Source of the DNA: DATJPR01 sp963843525 | Lineage (GTDB): Bacteria; Bacteroidota; Ignavibacteria; UBA10030; UBA6906 | Reading direction: 5' to 3' | Assembly: GCA_963843525.1 (NCBI GenBank) | Contig: CAWJKM010000009.1 | Coordinates: 1-64,000, forward strand | Length of the DNA: 64,000 nucleotides | Shown: positions 38,049 to 44,609 of the stretch, in pieces | Numbering within the stretch: the first letter of the stretch is position 1 | Layout of the letters: the number at the start of each line of letters is the position of its first letter | The notes under the pieces: model-generated | What the model saw: the letters and a program-made list of their open reading frames with translations, nothing else | Databases searched by the model: none | Told to the model about the DNA's origin: nothing | Position numbers and translations under genes: made by a program

Positions 38049-39836
38049 ATGAAGTCGATCCTGCAGAATCAAATGGGGGGAAACAAGCATCGCTGCACAC
38101 TCTTGTCCCTGCTCCTCTGTATTGTTACGACAGGGATGGCCCAAACTGACACCGTCGACGTTCCCAGCGACCGCGGTCACGGCGAAGGGGGATTGAACGC
38201 CGCCGTGTCAGCGGCCATCGGCTCGGGAACGCTTTCGAAAACTGTTTTCCGGCTGGAGCCGTTCGGATATTACATTCTCGACAGCACCATCACGGTACCT
38301 GCAGGAACCAGGCTCACCATCGTTGCGCCGGAACCCGGGATGACGCAGCAGACTGCTCCCCCGATGATCGTCTGGAGTTCGCGTGACGGGATTTCCACTT
38401 CGCGCAACTTCCGATGTTTCGGCGATATCACGCTGAAGAACATCTGGCTTCTTTCTGCAAACACTGCCGGCAATCAGACTTTTACAGGTCTGAAGATTGA
38501 GGACAGTCCGGACACGATCCATGGTCAGCTTGGCACGTTCGTCGGCGTCCTGTTCGACTATTTCCCGATACCGGGGGAGGATGCGGGTGGAGCGGTAACC
38601 GTTGCATCACGTCACTTCCGGGGGACGTTCAGCAACTGCTACTTCCGTAACTGCACGGACAGTCACTTTCGCTACTACGGAAGAGCCGTCTCGTTCCCGT
38701 ACGGCGTCACGGGCTGCCACACGGACAGCCTTGTGTTCGAAAACTGCACCTTTGCGAACATCGGATATGTGTACATGCAGGAGAACGGAAACTACGGCGA
38801 TGTCATTCAATTCAACCACTGTACGTTTCTGAATGTTATAATGTATCCGCTCGAATCGGGGTGGTGGCACTGGCTTTCAGTGACGAACAGTGTCTTTGTG
38901 AATCCATTTCTGTACGGCGACGTCTCGTACCCGAACGGCTATAGGGACACTGTCGGTGGCACGATGCACATAGATAGTATCTCGACATTCGGCTTTCCTA
39001 TCCCCTTCACGGAATCTGACCGCCACATTCTATTCACCCACAGCAGTTATTTCATCGAAGAGTGGGTCAGTGAGTACATGGCGAGCATTGTTGACCCGTA
39101 CTCGGAGACGTTCAGTGTTCGCCCACAACCCATGCTGACGCCGGGAACGCTGGCATTCTTTGACAACGCCGTGAACGGCGTGAAGGCTTTCCCTTTCATG
39201 AACAGGGCCTATTTGTTCGATTCGACGGACCCGGGCTTCATTTTCCCGCCGACCAATCAGGAGGGCATCAGGAGGTTCCTCTGGAAGAAATGGTTCAACA
39301 GTGAGGATACTACCTGGGCATTTCATCCTGAAGACGATATTGCCGGCGTGTGGCCGATGAAAGAGAATCTATCATACACCAACCCGTCCCTGCTGACCTC
39401 AGGCATGGGTGGGTTTCCGCCCGGAGACCTGTACCGTTGGTTCCCGGAGAAGTACATCCAATGGAAAGCGCAGGCGGAAACGGAAAATGCGCGGATCTCT
39501 TCATGGCTCGCCACGGGTACCGATCCGGGTGGTCCTGATGCTGTTCAGACGCCATCTGGTCAAGTCTCTCCTTCGCGGTACGCCTTGAGCCAGAACTATC
39601 CGAATCCGTTCAATCCGAAAACAGTCATCAGTGGACAGTTGACAGTAGACAGTTGGGCAAAGCTCGTGGTATACGATGTGTTGGGCAGGGTGGTGGCAAC
39701 GCTGGTGGATCAAAAGCTTCACGCAGGGAAATTTTCCTATACCTTCGACGCGCGTGCCCTTGCGAACGGCATGTACTTCTACCGGCTCGAAGCAGAAGGA
39801 AAGGTGATAGTGAAGAAGATGACCTTGCTGAAGTAG
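38049..39836 (+). CDS. Secreted beta-helix-like protein of unknown function with T9SS sorting domain (paralogue B)
   Basis: A protein of 595 residues; AGGAGG lies upstream of the ATG. Signal region to about residue 30 (TTGMAQ). It is collinear with paralogue A (13348-15144) over its whole length: DTVDVPS, FRLEPFGYYILDSTITVPAG, NCYFRNCTDSHFRYYGRAVS, FANIGYVYMQE, FNHCTFLNVIMYPLESGWWH, WLSVTNSVFVN, and the ST/DPGFIFPPTNQ region. The C terminus is a type A sorting domain (SQNYPNPFNPKTVISG, VYDVLGRVVATL, KKMTLLK) with a micro-repeat insertion. The function is unknown. Conserved Trp, Tyr, His and Arg side chains in the core argue for a carbohydrate-contacting surface. It is the last gene of the xylan run and faces xylA convergently. 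Confidence 0.85.
   Translation: MKSILQNQMGGNKHRCTLLSLLLCIVTTGMAQTDTVDVPSDRGHGEGGLNAAVSAAIGSGTLSKTVFRLEPFGYYILDSTITVPAGTRLTIVAPEPGMTQQTAPPMIVWSSRDGISTSRNFRCFGDITLKNIWLLSANTAGNQTFTGLKIEDSPDTIHGQLGTFVGVLFDYFPIPGEDAGGAVTVASRHFRGTFSNCYFRNCTDSHFRYYGRAVSFPYGVTGCHTDSLVFENCTFANIGYVYMQENGNYGDVIQFNHCTFLNVIMYPLESGWWHWLSVTNSVFVNPFLYGDVSYPNGYRDTVGGTMHIDSISTFGFPIPFTESDRHILFTHSSYFIEEWVSEYMASIVDPYSETFSVRPQPMLTPGTLAFFDNAVNGVKAFPFMNRAYLFDSTDPGFIFPPTNQEGIRRFLWKKWFNSEDTTWAFHPEDDIAGVWPMKENLSYTNPSLLTSGMGGFPPGDLYRWFPEKYIQWKAQAETENARISSWLATGTDPGGPDAVQTPSGQVSPSRYALSQNYPNPFNPKTVISGQLTVDSWAKLVVYDVLGRVVATLVDQKLHAGKFSYTFDARALANGMYFYRLEAEGKVIVKKMTLLK
39623..39654 (+). repeat. CAGT-rich micro-repeat inside the paralogue B sorting domain
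   Basis: The coding strand reads CATCAGTGGACAGTTGACAG then TAGACAGTTGG; it is almost the same as the block at 24449-24480 and codes SGQLTVDSW. Confidence 0.5.
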
Positions 39837-39916
39837 CTGAACGGTATATTGGAGAAATGAGCTCTCTGTTGACCAAGTTATGACCTGGTCTTTGTCACCT
39901 GTTTGTGTGCGGCAAT

Positions 39917-41236
39917 TTAGTAAATGTACGAATTGATGACATTTTCCAGCATCTCCTGGCGCCCGCTTTGAATCGAAGGACGGGGTTGAGACTGGATCCA
40001 CCGGTCAAGATCTGCGAGTCCGACTTTCCCCGCCATAATGTCCGCCCCGATCCCTGCGGCGAAACTCGCATAACGGTTTGCGACGAAACCCGACAGCGCT
40101 TTGTCCTCGATGATCTGGTGCGCGATGAGGAGGCCCCGGGCGAATGTGTCCATGCCGCCGATGTGCGCATAGATAACGTCAACCGGTTCGACGGAACTCC
40201 GCCTGACTTTCGCATCGAAATTGAGCCCGCCCGAGCCCAGTCCTCCCTGTGTAAGAATGATGATCATCGCCAGCGTCGTGGAGTAAATGTCCGTCGGAAA
40301 TTGGTCTGTATCCCAGCCCAGGAGCATGTCTCCACGGTTCGCGTCTACGCTCCCGAGTCTCCCCGCTGCAGAGGCGACTGCGAGTTCATGTTCGAAGGTG
40401 TGCCCCGCCAATGTCGCATGGTTGGCTTCGATATTGAGCTTGAAGTGTTCGAGAAGCCCGTGCTCCGTGAGAAAGTATAACGCCGCGGCCGAATCGGAAT
40501 CGTATTGGTGTTTGGTGGGTTCCGCGGGTTTCGGCTCGATCAGAAACTGGCCCGTGAAACCGATCTTCTGTTTGTATTCGACTGCCATCCTGAGGAAGCG
40601 GGCCATTTGCTCCTGCTCATGCTTGAGGTCCGTGTTCAGGAGCGTCTCATATCCTTCCCGTCCTCCCCAGAAGACATAATTCCCGCCGCCGAGTTCTTTT
40701 GTGGCATCGATCGCATGCTTGACCTGCGCGGCTGCGTGGGCCATCACGTGTGCATTGGGGTTCGTCGCCGCACCCTGGGAATACATCGCGGCGCTGAAGA
40801 GATTGGCGGTTCCCCACAGGAGTTTGACTCCGGTTTCCTTTTGCAGGGTCCTGGCACGCTCGACCATCGTCTCCAAATTCTTGCACGATAGTGCAAAGGT
40901 CTCCCCTTCCGGAGCGATGTCGCGGTCGTGGAAACAGTAGTAGTCTACGCCGAGCTTCTGAAAAAGTTCAAAGGCGGCATCCATGGTATCTTTTGCCCGG
41001 TCGATGGGATTTGCCGCCGCGTGCCACTCTCTTGCGAAGCTTGCCCCTCCGAACATGTCCGCCCCGCTCCCCATCATCGTATGCCAGTAGGCAATGGAGA
41101 AGCGAAGGTGCTCCGCCATTGTTTTGCCGCCGACCTTCTGGGACTTGTTATAGTACCTGAATGCGAGCGGATTCCTGGAATCCTTCCCCTCGAAGGGAAT
41201 GGGTTTTTCGATTTTTGGGAAGAACCTGTTCAGCAT
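39917..41236 (-). CDS. xylA: Xylose isomerase
   Basis: A protein of 439 residues, the standard length for class II xylose isomerases. Motifs: YYCFHDRDIAPEG with the catalytic His, the metal ligands in LIEPKPAEPTKHQYD, KLNIEANHATLAGHTFEHEL, and GSVDANRGDMLLGWDTDQFP. It converts D-xylose to D-xylulose in the cytoplasm. The ATG at 41236 is preceded by GAGAGAG; the frame is open 42 codons further but without a likely start. No xylulokinase gene is in the window. The 199 bases upstream hold a 16-base perfect palindrome and a TTGAACCG site shared with the adjacent lacI gene, so it should be repressed without xylose or xylan. Confidence 0.96.
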   Translation of the reverse strand: MLNRFFPKIEKPIPFEGKDSRNPLAFRYYNKSQKVGGKTMAEHLRFSIAYWHTMMGSGADMFGGASFAREWHAAANPIDRAKDTMDAAFELFQKLGVDYYCFHDRDIAPEGETFALSCKNLETMVERARTLQKETGVKLLWGTANLFSAAMYSQGAATNPNAHVMAHAAAQVKHAIDATKELGGGNYVFWGGREGYETLLNTDLKHEQEQMARFLRMAVEYKQKIGFTGQFLIEPKPAEPTKHQYDSDSAAALYFLTEHGLLEHFKLNIEANHATLAGHTFEHELAVASAAGRLGSVDANRGDMLLGWDTDQFPTDIYSTTLAMIIILTQGGLGSGGLNFDAKVRRSSVEPVDVIYAHIGGMDTFARGLLIAHQIIEDKALSGFVANRYASFAAGIGADIMAGKVGLADLDRWIQSQPRPSIQSGRQEMLENVINSYIY

Positions 41237-41317
41237 AGCTCTCTCTGCCTGATTTGGTGAAGGGGACAGTTTGCGGTGGAAGCGTTCCCTGCTTTCAACC
41301 CGATACTCCGAAATCTG

Positions 41318-41333
41318 TTCAATAGCTATTGAA
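41318..41333. promoter_or_regulatory. Perfect 16-base palindrome upstream of xylA
   Basis: TTCAATAGCTATTGAA is its own reverse complement. It lies 82 bases before the xylA start and overlaps the TTGAACCGCTTTGA site. It is a likely binding site for a dimeric regulator. Confidence 0.5.
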
Positions 41334-41342
41334 CCGCTTTGA
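41329..41342. promoter_or_regulatory. Candidate operator TTGAACCGCTTTGA
   Basis: It shares TTGAACCG plus TT with the site upstream of the neighbouring lacI gene (42502-42515) and resembles the site at the promoter of the xylan locus (5981-5994). Confidence 0.45.
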
Positions 41343-41435
41343 TTGAAGAAACAAAAAAGCATCCGTGGTGGAGCTACTAGGAGGGGCGAGTCCCTGGTCT
41401 TCCTGCCCGGAAACCGTCTAGAGCGAAGATCCGGG

Positions 41436-42467
41436 TCATTTGTTCAAGACCCTCGAGGACTCACGGACGATGAACTCCGTTTCGAGCACGACTCGCTCGG
41501 GCGGCAGCAATGTCGAGGACTCGATGTTCCGGATAAGAATCTCCGCCGCCTTTCTGCCGATTTCCAGTTGCGGCGCCCTGATGGTGGTGAGTGGAACCGG
41601 ATAGATCTTGGCGTAGGAGATATCATCATTGCCGACAATGGAGATGTCGTCGGGCACCCGGATGCGCAATTCTTTCAGCGCCATCATTACCGCTAGCGCT
41701 TGCTGGTCATTGAAACAGACGATCGCGGTGGGATAGTCTTCCCTGTTCCTCCCTTTGAAATATTCCAGCGTCTTCGCGAAGCTGTCCTCGTGCCGGGACC
41801 CGACGGAGACAATCATTTCTTTTTTGAACACCAGCGTGCTTTCACTGAACGCATCACGGAATCCTTCGATCCGTTCCTGCGTGTGCGAGGAGTTGGGTGG
41901 ACCGGCGAAATGCACTATTTTGGTATGCCCGCTCTCAAACAGATATTTCACGGCTCTTTTAATTGCTTTCAAGTTGTCAATTGCGACGACGTTGGCCTGG
42001 ATCCCCTTGACATCTTCGAGAAGAACGAACGGACAGTTGATCATCTTCAGCTTGAACAGATGTTCAATCTCCGCGGTCCCCTCAACGCTGGGAGCGATGA
42101 TTGCGCCTTTGATGTCTTTGGCCGAAAAGAGGTGGGAAAAATTCTTTTCGGTATGGTAATCATTCTCCGAGCTGGCGACAAGGAGGGAATATCCTTTGCT
42201 GTTCGCGTACTCCCGGACTCCGGTCGCTATCGTCGTGTAAAACGGGTAGTTCAGATCCTTGAGAATGATGCCGATACTCTTGTCCTGTCCCCCGTTCTTG
42301 AGATTTCGTGCGACCCCCTTGGGTCGGAAGTTGAGCTCCTTCATCACTTCGAGGATGTGATTCCTCGTTCCAAGCTTGACGGAATCTTTCCCATTGATGA
42401 CGGCCGACACAGTTCCCTTGGACACCCCCGCACGCTTTGCGACATCTTCTATTGTGAGTCTTTTCAT
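41436..42467 (-). CDS. LacI-family regulator, probable xylose/xylan repressor
   Basis: A protein of 343 residues. The helix-turn-helix and hinge occupy residues 4-60 (TIEDVAKRAGVSKGTVSAVI, RPKGVARNLKNG). The sensor domain begins SIGIILKDLNYPFYTTIA and contains VVAIDNLKAIKRAVKYLFES and CFNDQQALAVMMALKEL. It lies directly upstream of xylA on the same strand with a 199-base gap, so it may have its own transcript. A TTGAACCG-type palindrome is found before both its gene and xylA. Its likely ligand is xylose or a xylo-oligosaccharide, by context only. Confidence 0.92.
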   Translation of the reverse strand: MKRLTIEDVAKRAGVSKGTVSAVINGKDSVKLGTRNHILEVMKELNFRPKGVARNLKNGGQDKSIGIILKDLNYPFYTTIATGVREYANSKGYSLLVASSENDYHTEKNFSHLFSAKDIKGAIIAPSVEGTAEIEHLFKLKMINCPFVLLEDVKGIQANVVAIDNLKAIKRAVKYLFESGHTKIVHFAGPPNSSHTQERIEGFRDAFSESTLVFKKEMIVSVGSRHEDSFAKTLEYFKGRNREDYPTAIVCFNDQQALAVMMALKELRIRVPDDISIVGNDDISYAKIYPVPLTTIRAPQLEIGRKAAEILIRNIESSTLLPPERVVLETEFIVRESSRVLNK

Positions 42468-42501
42468 GAATGTCTCAGCCGGCCCGACGGAATTGTTTTA
42501 T

Positions 42502-42515
42502 CTGAAACGGTTCAA
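42502..42515. promoter_or_regulatory. Candidate operator (TTGAACCGTTTCAG on minus strand)
   Basis: An imperfect palindrome with central CG, 35 bases upstream of the lacI start. It matches the xylA upstream site in its left half and is the best candidate for autorepression. Confidence 0.5.
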
Positions 42516-42741
42516 ATATCTGTTTAGTAGTCAAAATAGCGTTTACCCGTGCCAAAATCAACAAAAATCTATGGTGCAATCGGTTGTGGACACTTCCCTT
42601 CGCTGGATCCATGAGCCTCTACGACCCGTCAAGGAGATTCTTCCCGGCCAAACCTAAATACGGGAAGAAATGGGCTCATTTGTCTCATCGACCTGGCTTT
42701 AGATCGCGGGAATTTGGCACTACATTTCGACAAGTAACGAA

Positions 42742-43035
42742 GTGAAATCCGTGGAACGCAAGACTATCAATGTCTTCCGGGCCCTCGGCGAACGCAACCG
42801 CATCCGTATCCTGAAAATGTTGGGGGAGCGTGAGCTGTGCGTTTGTGAGGTACGCGAAGTGCTGAACCTCTCTACCTCAACAGTCTCCAAGCATCTCTCG
42901 ATCCTGCGCGATGCAGGACTGATCCTGGACTGGAAGGACGGCAAGTGGGTCAACTACAAACTGAACGCGGACGTCGCGGACAGCCTTATCCGACTCCTGC
43001 CTGGCGTCCTGAAAAGCGGCCTGGCCGATGAGTAG
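42742..43035 (+). CDS. ArsR/SmtB-family metal-responsive repressor
   Basis: A protein of 97 residues with a winged-helix fold: RALGERNRIRILKMLGE, then ELCVCEVREVL, STSTVSKHLSILRDAG as recognition helix, and a wing at LDWKDGKWVNYKL. ELCVCEV carries the CVC pair on helix 3 typical of ArsR-type sensors of As(III)/Sb(III). It is transcribed toward a c-type cytochrome and a cupredoxin-like gene with a 131-base gap. It may sense arsenite or another thiophilic metal; no arsenic transporter or reductase is in the window. Confidence 0.88.
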   Translation: MKSVERKTINVFRALGERNRIRILKMLGERELCVCEVREVLNLSTSTVSKHLSILRDAGLILDWKDGKWVNYKLNADVADSLIRLLPGVLKSGLADE

Positions 43036-43166
43036 CAAATCCTCCAGGACCGGGAGAAGGTGAAACAGATGGCCAACCAAGAAAATTAGCAGAGGGCTTC
43101 GGGAACCTCCGGCCTCTCCCCTCGCGTTTCTGATGTATTCTCTATCCATCTACAACAGGAGGCCTC

Positions 43167-43751
43167 ATGAGACACCACCGTTGGTATACTTTCCTCGCGT
43201 TGCTCCTTTCGCTCGGCTTGACCTCTCGGCTCGGCCTGGCTCAACAGCAAGCCGGAATGAAAATGCTGATCGAGCGGGGAAAATATCTCGTCGAGTTCGG
43301 CGGATGCACCGATTGCCACTCACCCAAGAATATGACGCCGCAGGGGCCTGTGCCTGACCCCACGAGATTACTTTCGGGGTCACCATCGACCTCTCCGCTC
43401 CCGGCCGTTCCTGAAAACGTGCTCGCCCCTGACAAGTGGGGTGCGCTCACAACGAATGATCTGACTGCGTGGGCAGGCCCCTGGGGCGTGTCGTTCGCTG
43501 CAAACCTGACCCCGGATCGGAACACCGGCCTTGGGAATTGGACCGAAGCAATGTTCATCAAGGCTTTGAGAACAGGAAAGCATATGGGAGAAGGCCGCAT
43601 GATTCTCCCTCCGATGCCGTGGGAGGGGATCGGGAAACTCAAAGACGCGGACCTGAAAGCCATCTTTGCCTACCTCCATTCGCTGAAGCCCATCAATAAC
43701 CCGGTCCACGACCCTCTCCCGCCGGCCGGCTCGGCGATGGAAAAGAAATAG
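43167..43751 (+). CDS. Periplasmic monohaem c-type cytochrome
   Basis: A protein of 194 residues with CAGGAGG before the ATG. Signal peptide: about 1-25 (SRLGLAQ). One haem-binding CTDCH motif near residue 50 (EFGGCTDCHSPKN) and a likely Met ligand in GEGRMILPPMPW. The layout resembles one module of the dihaem/trihaem cytochromes of dehydrogenase complexes. It should carry electrons in the periplasm. It ends three bases before the cupredoxin-like gene, so the two are co-translated and probably work together. Confidence 0.88.
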   Translation: MRHHRWYTFLALLLSLGLTSRLGLAQQQAGMKMLIERGKYLVEFGGCTDCHSPKNMTPQGPVPDPTRLLSGSPSTSPLPAVPENVLAPDKWGALTTNDLTAWAGPWGVSFAANLTPDRNTGLGNWTEAMFIKALRTGKHMGEGRMILPPMPWEGIGKLKDADLKAIFAYLHSLKPINNPVHDPLPPAGSAMEKK

Positions 43752-43754
43752 AGC

Positions 43755-44573
43755 ATGCCAATTCGTATTCATGCGCAACAAGTGAGAACGATCGCCCTCC
43801 TTGTTCTTGTCAGTTGTTTTACATCCGTTGACGCTCGATCGCAATACCGCGAGATCCCCGTTCGCACCGGTGGTTCGATCCAGGGGCAGGTGCGACTTGC
43901 CGATGGTTCTCCGATGCCGGCGGGGCTCGCTATCACGAAGGACGACGCTGTCTGTGGTACCCGCCCATCGCTGTCGCGACTCGTCGTCGGTCGTGGCAGG
44001 GGGGTGGAAAATGCCGTCGTATATCTGAAAGGGATCGATGAAGGGAAGAATTTCCGGAATCGAAAGACGGCGACCCTCGATCAGAAGGGATGTGAATTCC
44101 GACCGCATATCATGGTGTTGAATCAGAACGCGCCGCTTGAGATCGTCAACAACGACCGCGTTCTGCACAATGTCCACGCCTACGAGTTCACAAAGAGTCC
44201 GACAACCCTCTTCAACATCGCGCAGCCGATCAAGGGGCAGAAGTCCAGAATTGATGCGTCACAGTTCCGGAACGCCGGCCTTGTCATGATCACCTGCGAC
44301 GCGGGTCACCCGTGGATGAGCGCCTACATCTTTCGGGTGGAAAATCCGTACTACGCCGTCACGGATGCAAACGGGCATTTCCGCATCGATGGTGTCCCCC
44401 CGGGAACCTACACGCTTGCCATGTGGCACGAGGGGGTCGGAATAAAGAGGAAGGATTTGGAGCAAGGAACCGTGACGAAGTATACTTTCGAGGAGCCGTA
44501 TTCCCAGTCGCAACAGATCAGCGTTCCTCCCCGCGGGTCGGTGCGGGCGGAGTTTGAACTGAAGTTGAGATGA
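43755..44573 (+). CDS. Periplasmic cupredoxin-like protein with carboxypeptidase-regulatory-like domain
   Basis: A protein of 272 residues. Signal peptide: about 1-30 (SCFTSVDARSQ). The first part has a small beta domain (GGSIQGQVRLADGSPMPAG). The middle carries cupredoxin-type copper ligands: a His in RVLHNVHAYEF and the C-x4-H-x2-M cluster in ITCDAGHPWM. The next 70 residues (YYAVTDANGHFRIDGVPPGT) are a regulatory-like beta sandwich. It is likely a blue-copper electron carrier paired with the cytochrome gene three bases upstream. The partner oxidase or reductase is not visible here. Confidence 0.8.
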   Translation: MPIRIHAQQVRTIALLVLVSCFTSVDARSQYREIPVRTGGSIQGQVRLADGSPMPAGLAITKDDAVCGTRPSLSRLVVGRGRGVENAVVYLKGIDEGKNFRNRKTATLDQKGCEFRPHIMVLNQNAPLEIVNNDRVLHNVHAYEFTKSPTTLFNIAQPIKGQKSRIDASQFRNAGLVMITCDAGHPWMSAYIFRVENPYYAVTDANGHFRIDGVPPGTYTLAMWHEGVGIKRKDLEQGTVTKYTFEEPYSQSQQISVPPRGSVRAEFELKLR

Positions 44574-44609
44574 AATCGGTGCGCCGGCATCCCTTCGCTC
44601 TCTGGCAGG

